A DNA stretch of 64,000 nt from Tsukamurella sp. TY48 (GCF_019656655.1 NZ_BPMV01000002.1:310001-374000), one strand, 5' to 3'; positions 29,490 through 39,219 are shown, numbered from the stretch's first letter. Made by a program: numbers and translations. Notes: generated from the sequence alone by a model not told the origin.

Positions 29490-29568
29490 GGCCGGACAGT
29501 AGCCGACGCAAGGACCGCGCGATCGCATCATTTGCGGTCGAAAGCCCCTCTGCGCCACCCGCTTCCCA

Positions 29569-30606
29569 TCAGTTGGGCGAAGGCAGTGCGAAGCCGAGCT
29601 CGCGGAGCACGGCGCGCGCCCGGTCGGGATAGTCGGTGATCAGGCCATCGGCACCGTCGGTGAGCAGGGCCCGCATCGTCGCGGGATCGTTGACCGTCCA
29701 CGGGATCACCGACAGTCCCAGGGCGTGCGCCCGGGAGATCAGTTCAGGCGTGGTGAAACGCACGAACCCCGGATCGCCGACCCCGCCGTCCTGCGGATCG
29801 CCCTGCACCGGCGAGATCGCGGTGAGTCCGGGGATCGTCGCCTTCGCCGCGCGCACCCAGTCGCCGCCGTAGCCGTCCACGTCGAGTCCCAGCCACGGGG
29901 AGGCGCCCGGTTTCCCGGTCTGCAGGAACTGCTCTCCGTTGGTCAGTGCCACCAGGCCGACGCCGGGGAGCAGCGGCCCGATCTCCCGCAGTGCCGTCCA
30001 GTCGAAACTCTGGATCGTGACCTGCCGCGCGAGCCCGGACCGGGAGATCTCCCCCGCCACCGCCGCCACGAACTCGCCGCGGGGCGCGGTCTGCTCCGGT
30101 GCCGCCGCCTCCACCTTGGTCTCGATGTTCATCCGCACCGGCGAGTGCCGCGACCGCACCAGATCGAACAGCTCGCGCAGTTCGGGGATCCGCGCACCGG
30201 TCACGACCCGCTGTGCGCTGTACCCGGCGAGCTTCTCGTACCCGCAGTTCATGGTCCGGACCTGGGCGTAGGTGAGCTCGCGCACGTACTTCCCGACGTA
30301 GGGGAACTGCGGATCACCCGGCGTCGCCGGCGCCGTATCGGCGCACTTCTTCGCATCCACCTTCCGGTCGTGTGTGATCACCACGCGCCGGTCCTTCGTC
30401 ACCTGGGTGTCCAGCTCCAGCGTGGTCACACCGAGCCGCATCGCGGCGTCGAAGCCTGCGAGCGTCGATTCGGTGACCAGGCCGAGCCCACCCCGGTGCG
30501 CCTGCAGGTCGACGGTTCGCGGCGGTTCCGCGGTGACGGGGGCCGCCGTCCCGGCCGAGACGGCGGCGGCGAGGAGGCAGACGAGCAGTGGGCGGAGCGA
30601 GCGCAT
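29569..30606 (-). CDS. Secreted glycerophosphodiester phosphodiesterase
   Basis: 345 residues from the ATG at 30606. Signal peptide (about 1-28). GDPD catalytic features: AHRGG (general His), the metal site LELDTQVTKD, ITHDRKVD with the second catalytic His, and NIETKVE. A C-terminal VIPWTVNDPATMRALLTDGADGLITD block is characteristic of the family. It should hydrolyse deacylated phospholipid headgroups outside the cell, giving glycerol-3-phosphate and an alcohol. Confidence 0.93.
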   Translation of the reverse strand: MRSLRPLLVCLLAAAVSAGTAAPVTAEPPRTVDLQAHRGGLGLVTESTLAGFDAAMRLGVTTLELDTQVTKDRRVVITHDRKVDAKKCADTAPATPGDPQFPYVGKYVRELTYAQVRTMNCGYEKLAGYSAQRVVTGARIPELRELFDLVRSRHSPVRMNIETKVEAAAPEQTAPRGEFVAAVAGEISRSGLARQVTIQSFDWTALREIGPLLPGVGLVALTNGEQFLQTGKPGASPWLGLDVDGYGGDWVRAAKATIPGLTAISPVQGDPQDGGVGDPGFVRFTTPELISRAHALGLSVIPWTVNDPATMRALLTDGADGLITDYPDRARAVLRELGFALPSPN

Positions 30607-30712
30607 GCGCCGACGGTAGGAGACCGACGTGAATGCCACGTGCACGACACCTCACGCGGGGATGACCGGCCGTCGCTAGACTGGGCCGTCGCTCATCGAT
30701 CGGGAGGTACAC

Positions 30713-32218
30713 ATGGCGCAGTCCGCCGCCGAGCTGTACGCCGCGTTCACGGACAACGCCGATAACGACGTCGCGCTGCGCCTGCTGCGCTCCCCCAACG
30801 CCGTCGCCTACCTGGCACTCATGGCCGCCAGGCTGGGGACCGGACCGGTGGACGCCGAGGAGCTGGCCGACGCGCTCACCGTCGACCTGCAATCCCTCTC
30901 GCAGCACTTCACCGACCGCGCGCGCCCCGTGCCCGACGGAGCCGATGTGCTCGACACCTGGGTCAAGAGCGGTTTCGTCTCACGGACCCTCGACGACGAG
31001 GACCGCGAGATCTGCCAGCTCACCCGCGGCGCCACCACCGCGCTGGGCCAGGTGCAGGCCGTCTCACTGGACCGGAATGTGGCCACCGAGACGGCGCTGG
31101 AACTGGTCACCGCGCGGCTGGCCGCGGTCGCCGTCACCGTCAGCCCCGATCCCGATGATCACCTGCGCGCCCTCGATGAACAGATCGCCGAACTCACCCG
31201 GCGTCGGGAGGCCCTGCGGGCCGGCCTGATCCCCGAGTACGACCAGGGCAAGGTGGTCGACGACCTCAAGATCGTCAGCTCACTCGCCGAGCGCATGCCG
31301 GCCGACATCCTGGGTTACGGCGAGAAGCTGCGCGAGCACACCCGGGCCCTCCTCACTCACGGCCTGGACGCCTCCGACAGTTCCGAGGCCGAGGCCTACG
31401 CGAAGACCCTGCAGCGCCTGTTCGACGGCCATGACGAGCTGGCCAACACGCCCGAGGGCAAGGCCTTCGACGCCTTCTACACCCTGCTCTCGGACCACCG
31501 GCTGCGGCGCCGCCTGGAGGATTCCGTGGCCGCCGTCGTGATCGGCGTGGAGCTGCCCGATGATCTGCGGGACTCGCTGACCGGATTCCTGGACCGGATG
31601 TGGATGCAGGTGCAGCGGGTCGACGAGATCCGCGGCCAGGTGTACCGGCGGATCAACACCTTCGTCAAGGACGGCGACTTCCTGCAGTACCAGTCGCTCC
31701 GGGCCCGGATCACCGAGGCGCAGCGCGCCGCGGTCGAGGCCTTCGACACCGTCTCGGCGGGCCGTGACACCGGCCTCGCGGTCCCGATGAGCGCCGTGGA
31801 CACCGCCTCGGTCGGTGCGCTGAAGTTCCATGACGGCATCGTCACGCTGCCGCCCGAGGTCCGCGAGACCTCCGGGGAGTTCACCATCGACCCCGCACGG
31901 CTCGTGGGACGCGAGGCGATCGACTGGGACTCCCTCGCGCGGGCGGTCAACGACGCGGTCTCCGCGGCCGACGGTGCCTCCCTCACCGACGTCCTCGCGA
32001 CGATCGACGCTCCCCGGGCTGGCGATGTGGTGGGCGTGTGGAGCCTCGGCGCCCGGTACGGCACCGTCGACGCGGATCGACCCGTCACGGTGCTGGCGCA
32101 CACCGCGCGCGGCCCCCGCGAGCTCACCGTCCCGCACGTGGAGTTCGCCGCATCCCTGCCCCCGCTCACGCCGGCCGCCGCCGCGCCCGAGCCCACCACG
32201 CTCTTCGAGGAGGCCTGA
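30713..32218 (+). CDS. jetA: Condensin subunit JetA/MksF (DUF3375, kleisin)
   Basis: 501 residues. N-terminal winged-helix-like region (about 10-90: ELYAAFTDNADN, RLLRSPNAVAYLALMAARLG) followed by a long helical and coiled section and a C-terminal small domain. Recognised as DUF3375, the MukF/kleisin-like subunit of Wadjet and MksBEF complexes. First of three overlapping genes in the order JetA-JetB-JetC. The complex loads on DNA and extrudes loops; Wadjet types also cleave small circular plasmids, but this needs JetD, which is not present here. Confidence 0.85.
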   Translation: MAQSAAELYAAFTDNADNDVALRLLRSPNAVAYLALMAARLGTGPVDAEELADALTVDLQSLSQHFTDRARPVPDGADVLDTWVKSGFVSRTLDDEDREICQLTRGATTALGQVQAVSLDRNVATETALELVTARLAAVAVTVSPDPDDHLRALDEQIAELTRRREALRAGLIPEYDQGKVVDDLKIVSSLAERMPADILGYGEKLREHTRALLTHGLDASDSSEAEAYAKTLQRLFDGHDELANTPEGKAFDAFYTLLSDHRLRRRLEDSVAAVVIGVELPDDLRDSLTGFLDRMWMQVQRVDEIRGQVYRRINTFVKDGDFLQYQSLRARITEAQRAAVEAFDTVSAGRDTGLAVPMSAVDTASVGALKFHDGIVTLPPEVRETSGEFTIDPARLVGREAIDWDSLARAVNDAVSAADGASLTDVLATIDAPRAGDVVGVWSLGARYGTVDADRPVTVLAHTARGPRELTVPHVEFAASLPPLTPAAAAPEPTTLFEEA

Positions 32219-32982
32219 TGTCGGACGATTCGCTGGACATCGAGACCGCTGACCTGCCCGAGATCGATCTGGCCGATTTCTCGATCGGCGACGACGAGGC
32301 GGTGCGGTCGCTGCGCGGCGCGGATACCGCTCCGCGCTTCGACGGCGACACCTCACAGCTGCCCAATTCGGTCTGCTACGCCCTGCAGGAGCTGATCGCC
32401 GCGCCGCACGTCTCGGCCCGGTCGAAGAACTGGGCGGTGATCGAGGCCGAGGAGAACTTGCTGCGATCGCGGCTGTCCGAGCTGAACCTGCTGCTGGAGA
32501 TCAATCGGGAGACCAAGCACGCCTTCACTCGCCAGGTCAGCGAGAACGATCCGCGCCAGCGCAATCTGCTCCGCGCGCAGAGCCTCTCGCTCGCCGCCTC
32601 GGTGCTCGCGCTGTTCCTGCGCCTCAAGCACCTGTCCAGCCCGGACGAGACCGCCGTCGTCGAGCGGCAGGAGATGATCGATCACCTGCTGTCCTTCCGG
32701 CCCGCCCGTGACACCGACGAGGCCGGGTTCGTGAAGAAGGCCGACGCCGCGATCAACCAGCTCGAGACCCGCCGCCTGATCCGCCGGGTGGGCACCACCG
32801 ACCGGTACGCCGTGCACGCGGTGATCGCCTCACTGCTCACGCCCGAGCAGGTGGACCTGTACACCGCTGCGTATCGCGATCTCGCGAGCGCCGATCACGA
32901 CCTGGCCGAGCCGGCCGTGCCCGATGACGACACGGCGGACGCGGGCACCGTCGAAGCCGAGACCGAGGAGGCACAGGCGTGA
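32218..32982 (+). CDS. jetB: Condensin subunit JetB/MksE (DUF4194)
   Basis: 254 residues from the ATG at 32218, sharing one base with the jetA stop (TGATG) and preceded by GAGGAGG. Two winged-helix (KITE) domains are suggested by VCYALQELIAAPHV, VIEAEENLLRSRLSELNLLLEIN and ETRRLIRRVGTTDRYAVHA. The N-terminal 40 residues and C-terminal 35 residues are acidic and probably disordered. Fits DUF4194, the MukE-like subunit that bridges kleisin and ATPase. Confidence 0.85.
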   Translation: MSDDSLDIETADLPEIDLADFSIGDDEAVRSLRGADTAPRFDGDTSQLPNSVCYALQELIAAPHVSARSKNWAVIEAEENLLRSRLSELNLLLEINRETKHAFTRQVSENDPRQRNLLRAQSLSLAASVLALFLRLKHLSSPDETAVVERQEMIDHLLSFRPARDTDEAGFVKKADAAINQLETRRLIRRVGTTDRYAVHAVIASLLTPEQVDLYTAAYRDLASADHDLAEPAVPDDDTADAGTVEAETEEAQA

Positions 32983-35900
32983 CCGTGCGAAGCACCCGCA
33001 AACACCTCGGCCAGTACCGCCTCACCCGCCTGCAGGTGGTGAACTGGGGCACCTTCGACGGCTACAAGGACTTCCCCATCGACGAGCGGGGCGTGATCCT
33101 CACCGGCCCTTCGGGTTCGGGAAAGAGCTCGCTGATGGACGCGCACTCGGTGGTGCTACTGCCCACCTACGATCAGTCCTTCAACGCCTCGGCCGATATG
33201 ACGGCGAAGGGCGCGAAGCGGGCCGCCCGCTCGATGGCCGATTACGTGCGCGGCGCCTGGTCGGTCAACGACGACGAGCATCAGCAGTCCAAAGTGCAGT
33301 ACCTGCGCGGTGATTCGGCCACCTGGTCGGCCGTGGCCGCCACCTACGACAACGGCGCGGGCAATGTGACCACCGCGGTCGCGGTGAAGTGGTTCGCCGG
33401 CTCGGGGACCGACGGGGCCTCGCTGAAGTCCTGGTACCAGCTGCACTCCGGCCCGTTCGACCTGTTGGACCTGCAGGACTGGGCCACCGCCGGATTCGAC
33501 AGCCGCGGCTGGCGCTCCCGGCACGCGGACGTCGAGTTCTTCGACACCCAGGCTGCCTATCAGGAGGCGCTGCGCCGCCGGGTGGGCATCGGCACCTCCA
33601 GCGCCGCGCTCGCACTGCTGGGTAAGGCCAAGGCGATGAAGAACGTGGGCGATCTCGACGCCTTCATCCGCACCTACATGCTGGACCGCCCGCAGACCTA
33701 CGCCCGCGCCGAGCGTCTGGTGGAGAACTTCACCCAGCTCGACGAGGCGTACCGGGCGGCGGCCCGCGCGGAGGCGCAGGAGAAGGTGCTGCGGCCGATG
33801 CCGGAGGCCTACGAGAAGTACCGCACGGCCACCGTCGGGACCACCCGCGCCGCGGACCTCCTCGGCGTTCCCGTGCGCTCCTACCTGCGGGGACATCGGC
33901 TGCGCCTGCTGCAGGAGCAGATGGATCGGATCGAGGCCGAGCGCGCGGGCATGGACGCGCAGATCGCCCGCTGGGAGGACAAGGCCGAAGAGCGCAAACA
34001 GCGCTACAACGACCTGCTGCACCGGCTGCGGCAGGAGCAGGGCGAGGTGGGCGTCCTGGAGGCCGAGCTGCAGTCCCGCGAGTTGCAGACCCAGGCCCGC
34101 CAGCGCGCCTACGAACGCTTCGCCGCCGCGGTCGAGAAGCTGGGCGAGCGCGCCCCGGAGTCGGCCGAGGAGTTCGCCGCGCTGCGCGAACAGATCCCGG
34201 GGATCCGGGACCGCGCCACGGAGGCCGCCGAAGCCCTGGCCGGCCGGGTGCACAGCGCCTACACCGACGAGTCCGATGCCCGCCGCGCCGTGGAATCGGT
34301 GGACGATGAGCTGGCGGTGCTGGATCGTCGCGCATCGCTGCTGCCGCCCGCGCTGCTGGACCAGCGCGATGTGATCGCCCGCGCCACCGGCGTTCCCGCG
34401 GAGGATCTGCCCTACGCCGCCGAGCTGATCGATGTGAAGCCCGCCGAACAGGCCCGCTGGGCCGGCGCCGCCGAACGCGTGCTCCGCCCACTGGCGACCA
34501 CGCTGCTGGTGCCGGCGGAGCACCAGCGCGCGGTGGCCGACTACGTCAACGCCAACCGAGTCCAGGGCGTGCTCACGTACCAGGTGATCGACGGTGCCGA
34601 CGGCACTCGCGCCGATGCGGGATCGCTGGCCACGAAGCTCACCGTCGACGAGCGGACCGAGGCCGGCCGCTGGCTGGCCGGAGCGGTGGCCCGCACGGCG
34701 CGGCACATCTGTGTGGACTCCCCCGCCGAGCTGGAGGACCACGAGCAGGCCGTCACCCCGGAGGGCCTGGTGAAGGGCTCGGGCGGCCGCTTCCGCAAGG
34801 ACGACCGCCGCGCGGTGGCCGATCGCTCGCAGTGGGTGCTCGGTACCAACACCGGTTCCAAGCGCGAGGCACTGCAGCGTCGCCGCGACGAGCTGGCGGC
34901 GGTGCACGTCAAGGCGGCGGAGGCGTCGGCCACGCTGCGCGACGATCTCGCCGAGTTCAAGGCGGTGGCCGACGGCGCCACCGGCGTGCTGGGCTACACC
35001 TCCTGGGCGGAGTTGGACCACTGGGCGGCACGCGCCGAGGCGGAGGACCTGGCGGACCGCATCTCCGACGCCCGCTCCGGCAACGCCGATCTCAGCGAGC
35101 TGGAGCTGCAGGCCGACAACGCCTACGGAGAACTGGCCGAGGCCCAGACCCGGATCGGCGCGCTCACCGAGACCATGAACCGTGCCGGCACCGAATTCGA
35201 CGATCTGCTGGCCGAATTCGAGAAGATCGACGGTGAGAGCGCCCCCAAGCTCACCGATGAGGATCGCGACTTCCTCGATACCGCCCTGTGGCACCTGCTC
35301 ACCGCCGACGAGACACGGCGGCGGCGCCTCACGCTGGAGAGCTACGGGGAGATCCGCGCCGACCTGCGGGCCGAGTTGGAGCGCCAGCAGGCCGCCGCGA
35401 CCGCCGAGCGCGATGCGGCCGAGACCCGCATCGTGCGCACCGCCGAACAGTTCCTCCGGGAGTGGCCGGACGCCTCCACGGAGCTGCAGGCCGATGTCGC
35501 CTCGGCGCCCGATTTCGTGACCGTGCACGAGAACCTGGTGGCGCACGGCCTGGCGGCGGCCACCGAGAAGTTCCGGCGGCTGATCACCACCGATGTCAGC
35601 CACTCGGTGTCGAACCTGTTCAAGGAGGTCGACGACACGCACCGCGCGATCACCCGGGGCATCGCCGATGTCAACGCCGGGTTGCGCCGGGTGGAGTTCA
35701 ACGAGGGCACCTACCTGCAGATCGCGTACGCCGCGCGGCCCACGCCCGAGGCGACCGAGTTCGCGAAACTGGTCGACGAGATGGTGCGCGATGCGCCGGC
35801 CGCCAAGCGCGCCGAACCGGACGCCATGGCCGCTCAGTTCAAACGGATCCGCGGTCTGGTGCTGCGGCTGACCGGCGACGATCCCGAATCCCGTCGGTGG

Positions 35901-36353
35901 GCCGAGAACGTGCTGGACGTGCGCACGGGGTACTCCTTCTACGGCCGTGAGAACGCGGTGGGCGCCGAACCGGACGCCCCGGCGGTGGTCACCTACCGCA
36001 ACACCGCCACCAACTCCGGTGGCGAGCAGGAGAAGTTGGTGGCCTTCTGCCTTGCCGCGGCGCTCAGTTTCGCGCTCGGCAGCCACGGCATCGACGGCTC
36101 CAACGAGCCCGCCTTCGCGCCGCTGATGCTCGACGAGGCCTTCAGCAAGTCCGACGAGCGGTTCTCGGCGCAATCACTGCGCGCCTTCGAACAGTTCGGA
36201 TTCCAGTTGATCATCGCGGCGCCGATCCGGATGGTGGGCATCGTGGAGCCCTTCATCGGGCAGGTCATCCTGGTGGACAAGCAGACCGGGTCCGACGGTG
36301 CCCGCTCCGATGCCCGGTACGCCACGTTCGGTGAGCTCGCGACGGCGCGCTAG
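32979..36353 (+). CDS. jetC: Condensin ATPase JetC/MksB (SMC-like)
   Basis: 1124 residues from a GTG at 32979 overlapping the jetB stop. SMC/MukB architecture: N-terminal Walker A GPSGSGKSS (43-51), two long coiled-coil stretches (about 290-420 and 620-900) around a hinge, and a C-terminal head. The head has the signature SGGEQEK at 1013-1019, Walker B LMLDEAF with Asp1052/Glu1053, and a D-loop SKSD. Both ATPase half-sites are intact, so the subunit should be active. The next gene is a PIG-L deacetylase, not jetD. Confidence 0.9.
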   Translation: MTVRSTRKHLGQYRLTRLQVVNWGTFDGYKDFPIDERGVILTGPSGSGKSSLMDAHSVVLLPTYDQSFNASADMTAKGAKRAARSMADYVRGAWSVNDDEHQQSKVQYLRGDSATWSAVAATYDNGAGNVTTAVAVKWFAGSGTDGASLKSWYQLHSGPFDLLDLQDWATAGFDSRGWRSRHADVEFFDTQAAYQEALRRRVGIGTSSAALALLGKAKAMKNVGDLDAFIRTYMLDRPQTYARAERLVENFTQLDEAYRAAARAEAQEKVLRPMPEAYEKYRTATVGTTRAADLLGVPVRSYLRGHRLRLLQEQMDRIEAERAGMDAQIARWEDKAEERKQRYNDLLHRLRQEQGEVGVLEAELQSRELQTQARQRAYERFAAAVEKLGERAPESAEEFAALREQIPGIRDRATEAAEALAGRVHSAYTDESDARRAVESVDDELAVLDRRASLLPPALLDQRDVIARATGVPAEDLPYAAELIDVKPAEQARWAGAAERVLRPLATTLLVPAEHQRAVADYVNANRVQGVLTYQVIDGADGTRADAGSLATKLTVDERTEAGRWLAGAVARTARHICVDSPAELEDHEQAVTPEGLVKGSGGRFRKDDRRAVADRSQWVLGTNTGSKREALQRRRDELAAVHVKAAEASATLRDDLAEFKAVADGATGVLGYTSWAELDHWAARAEAEDLADRISDARSGNADLSELELQADNAYGELAEAQTRIGALTETMNRAGTEFDDLLAEFEKIDGESAPKLTDEDRDFLDTALWHLLTADETRRRRLTLESYGEIRADLRAELERQQAAATAERDAAETRIVRTAEQFLREWPDASTELQADVASAPDFVTVHENLVAHGLAAATEKFRRLITTDVSHSVSNLFKEVDDTHRAITRGIADVNAGLRRVEFNEGTYLQIAYAARPTPEATEFAKLVDEMVRDAPAAKRAEPDAMAAQFKRIRGLVLRLTGDDPESRRWAENVLDVRTGYSFYGRENAVGAEPDAPAVVTYRNTATNSGGEQEKLVAFCLAAALSFALGSHGIDGSNEPAFAPLMLDEAFSKSDERFSAQSLRAFEQFGFQLIIAAPIRMVGIVEPFIGQVILVDKQTGSDGARSDARYATFGELATAR

Positions 36354-36381
36354 CCCCGTCGGCACCTGATATACAGAGCCC

Positions 36382-37149
36382 ATGGCCTCGGTCGTCGCGC
36401 TCAACGCTCATCCGGACGATGAGACGATCCTCGAAGGCGGCACCCTGGCGAAACTCGCTGCCGCCGGGCACCGGGTGATCCTGGTGGTGGCCACCGACGG
36501 CATGGTGCGCACCGAGCCCCGGCCACGACTGCGGCTCGAGGAGTTGGAGGCCGCCGCCGCTCAGCTCGGAGTGCGAGAGGTGCGCTGGCTGGGCTACGCC
36601 GACAGCGGCCACGGGGCGGAACTGTATCCGGATCCCGACGGCCGGGTACGGCTGGTGCGCGCGGGCGTCGAGGAGCCCGCAGAGGCGTTGGCCGGGATCC
36701 TGCGGGAGGTGAACGCCGACCTTCTGATCGGGTACGACGCCGCGGGCGGCTACGGACACCGCGACCATCTCGCCGTCCACGCGATCGGGCATCGGGCCGC
36801 CGAGCTGACGGGGGTGCGCCTGGTGGAGGCGACCGCACCGCGGGAGGTGGCCGTGCGCCTGTTCGGTCTGGCCGCGCGCCTGCGCCTCGTGGATGAGGCC
36901 GATCTGCGGCGCGCGCACACCTGGTTCACGCCCTCGTCCGGCATCACGCACCGGATCGACGTGCGAGCCCACCTCGCCGAGAAGCAACGCGCGCTCGCCG
37001 CGCATCGCACCGAGCTCGCCAAGCCGGGTGCCGCTGCTCGGCTGCAGCGCCTCATCGTCCGCGTGCCCGCACGCCTGCTGGCTCCGCTCTTCGGCACCGA
37101 GTACTTCGTCGAGCCCGGCGTCTCGGGCCGCTCCGACCGCCTCCTCTGA
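36382..37149 (+). CDS. PIG-L (LmbE-like) deacetylase
   Basis: 255 residues. Zinc-site motif A-H-P-D-D-E near residues 9-14 and the second site GHRDHLAVH near residue 132; DAAGGYGHRD is typical. The family (MshB, Mca, PIG-L) deacetylates N-acetylglucosaminyl conjugates. The specific substrate cannot be told; in actinobacteria mycothiol-related or lipid-linked sugars are common. It starts 28 bases after jetC and may be co-transcribed with it. Confidence 0.88.
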   Translation: MASVVALNAHPDDETILEGGTLAKLAAAGHRVILVVATDGMVRTEPRPRLRLEELEAAAAQLGVREVRWLGYADSGHGAELYPDPDGRVRLVRAGVEEPAEALAGILREVNADLLIGYDAAGGYGHRDHLAVHAIGHRAAELTGVRLVEATAPREVAVRLFGLAARLRLVDEADLRRAHTWFTPSSGITHRIDVRAHLAEKQRALAAHRTELAKPGAAARLQRLIVRVPARLLAPLFGTEYFVEPGVSGRSDRLL

Positions 37150-37388
37150 CGCGGACGCCGGTTCGGATACCGCGGCGGCGAACGAGTATCGCAACGGTCG
37201 TCGCGCGCACCCGTGCGAACCCGCGCCTACCCACGGCGACCTGCGGATTCGGGTCGCCGAGCAGCGACCCCGACCACCGCGGGGCCGCCCTCGGGCAGTA
37301 ACGATCGAATAACGCGGCTAACGGATCCGCCCCTCGTATCCGATCTCCCCCATGTCATTGATCGCCGAGGCAGCACCGAGGAGACGCG

Positions 37389-38633
37389 ATGCGAAACGCG
37401 ACCCGACACAATCGAATCCGCAGCGCTCTGGTCGTGCCGGCGGCACTGCTTCCGCTCCTCGCGGTGGCGCCCGGTGGTGTCGCTGCCGACCCGGCACCGC
37501 CCGCCCCGGTCACCACCACCACGCCGGCTCCCGCCGCCACACCGGAACCGGCCACGACGCCCCCGGCCGCAACCCCGCCGGCGACCACGACGGCCCCGGT
37601 GCCCACCACGGCTCCGCCCCGTCCCCCGGTCACGTCCACGGCACCTGTTCCAACCACCGGCACCGCCTCGCCCACCACCGGCACCACGACCGCCGTGCCC
37701 CCGGTGGGGCTCACCGTCGGGGCCGTGCGGATCGTGGACGAAGGCGGTGCGGCGGTGCCCGGTGCCTCCGCCTACGTGCAGGGCTGTTCCGGTGGACCGG
37801 GCGCATCCCTCGCCGACGGCGGCGCCACCACGGTGACCGGTCCCTGCGTGCGGGCCCGGATCGACCGCGTGCCCACCAACTGGCGCGTGATCTCCCCCTC
37901 GGAGCAGACCGTGACCACCAACAGTGGACGCGCCGAGTTCCGTTTCGTCCTGGCCCGCGGCGGGATCGTGCCGCCCACCACCACGCCTCCCCCTCCCGGT
38001 GGGATCCGGTTCACCCTCGACGCCCGCGACCGCAGCGGACGCGGGGTGGCCTCCCAGTACGCCGTGTACGCGTGCGAGAACGGACGCCCGCTCGGCGGTC
38101 TCGCCACCGACAGCGCGGGCAACGGCGGCGGCGCCTTCCCCGGCGACTGTCTCACCGTGGTCCCCACCGCGTGGCCGGCGTCGTGTGTGCTGGTCGGACC
38201 GCACGCGTACTCCCGGGTGGTGGGCAACGGCGTGAACCGGCTCAGTTTCACCTTCAAATGCGGCGGCCAGAACCCGCCCGGCCCCGGCGACGTGCCCGGC
38301 CGCCTGCTCAAGACGGACCGCAGCACCGGTGCGCCGCTGGCGGGCGCGTCGTTCGCGATCTCCGGCTGCGAGTCCGGTGAGACGGTGCGGGCGGTGAGCA
38401 CCGGACCCGACGGTCTCGCGGCGTTCTCGCTGCCGCCGGGGTGCTACCGCGCCACGGAGACGTTGGCGCCCGCCGGGTACGTCCGTGACGCGGCTGCCGT
38501 CGCCTTCCGGGTCGATCCCGCCGCGCCGTTCCAGGTGCAGGTCACCAATGCGAAGGCCTCCGCGCCGGTCGCCGTCCGCAATCCCGGAGTCCGCGTACCG
38601 ATCTCGTCGATCCCATCGGGCCGGGTGTCCTGA
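37389..38633 (+). CDS. Secreted SpaA-like (prealbumin-fold) surface protein
   Basis: 414 residues with AGGAG six bases before the ATG. Signal peptide (about 1-33), a Thr/Pro/Ala linker of about 70 residues (probably mannosylated in this group), two Cys-containing beta-rich regions (about 105-180 and 200-290), and a SpaA/Cna-B prealbumin-like domain (about 296-385: LLKTDRSTGAPLAGASFAIS, then FSLPPGCYRATETLAPAGYV). No LPXTG-type signal and no C-terminal membrane helix are visible; the end is VRVPISSIPSGRVS. One base separates its stop from the sortase ATG. Confidence 0.85.
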   Translation: MRNATRHNRIRSALVVPAALLPLLAVAPGGVAADPAPPAPVTTTTPAPAATPEPATTPPAATPPATTTAPVPTTAPPRPPVTSTAPVPTTGTASPTTGTTTAVPPVGLTVGAVRIVDEGGAAVPGASAYVQGCSGGPGASLADGGATTVTGPCVRARIDRVPTNWRVISPSEQTVTTNSGRAEFRFVLARGGIVPPTTTPPPPGGIRFTLDARDRSGRGVASQYAVYACENGRPLGGLATDSAGNGGGAFPGDCLTVVPTAWPASCVLVGPHAYSRVVGNGVNRLSFTFKCGGQNPPGPGDVPGRLLKTDRSTGAPLAGASFAISGCESGETVRAVSTGPDGLAAFSLPPGCYRATETLAPAGYVRDAAAVAFRVDPAAPFQVQVTNAKASAPVAVRNPGVRVPISSIPSGRVS

Positions 38634-38634
38634 G

Positions 38635-39219
38635 ATGCGCCGCGCGATCGCACTGCTGGTGGCGTCCGCCCTGCTGTTCGCGGGGTGCGGCACCGTCGAG
38701 GGTTCCGCCCTTCCCGCACCGTCGAATCCGTCCGCCCAGAGCGATCTGCGCGCCCCGGTGCCCGCCACCGCGCCCGAGCCGACCGCCCCGGTCCGAGTAT
38801 CGGCCGCCGGGGTGCAGGCGCCGATCGACGGCATCGCGACCGACGCCCAGGGAGCACTCCTCCCGCCGCAGGACGTACAGCGCGTCGGCTGGTGGGTCGA
38901 CTCCGCTCTGCCCGGTTCCGGCACCGGCTCCGTGGTGCTCACCGGGCACGTCGACGATGCGCGGCAGGGCGACGGCTACGCCAAGCGGTTCGCCGCGCTG
39001 CGGCCCGGCGACGGGGTCACGCTGACCGGGAAAGACGGTGCGGCCGTGAGCTACCGCGTGACCCGGACGGTTTCGATCGCCAAGGGCGCCCTCCCCGTCG
39101 GCGACCTCAACCGCCAAGACGGACCGGAGACGCTGATCCTGGTCACCTGCGGCGGCCGATTCATCGGGCCGCCACTGGGATACGAGAACAACGACCTGGT
39201 GTACGCCGAGCGCGCCTGA
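38635..39219 (+). CDS. Class F sortase, predicted lipoprotein
   Basis: 194 residues from the ATG at 38635. Lipobox LFAGC (Cys18) suggests lipid anchoring, unusual because sortases normally use a membrane helix. Sortase active-site residues are visible: His105 in LTGHVDD and Cys172 in LVTCGGRF. GSVVLTGHVDD and GYENNDLVYA fit class F. It forms a two-gene unit with the SpaA-like protein, its likely substrate. Confidence 0.85.
   Translation: MRRAIALLVASALLFAGCGTVEGSALPAPSNPSAQSDLRAPVPATAPEPTAPVRVSAAGVQAPIDGIATDAQGALLPPQDVQRVGWWVDSALPGSGTGSVVLTGHVDDARQGDGYAKRFAALRPGDGVTLTGKDGAAVSYRVTRTVSIAKGALPVGDLNRQDGPETLILVTCGGRFIGPPLGYENNDLVYAERA

Noticed and set aside
33156-36173. 1005-residue antisense reading frame opposite jetC
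   Set aside because: Same GC-driven artefact; jetC itself shows complete SMC motifs on the + strand.
36354-37149. Reading the gene after jetC as jetD
   Set aside because: The protein has the AHPDDE and GHRDH zinc motifs of PIG-L deacetylases and no TOPRIM features.
38540-38633. LPXTG sorting signal at the end of the SpaA-like protein
   Set aside because: No LPXTG, LAXTG or similar motif, no hydrophobic helix and no basic tail are present in the last 40 residues.
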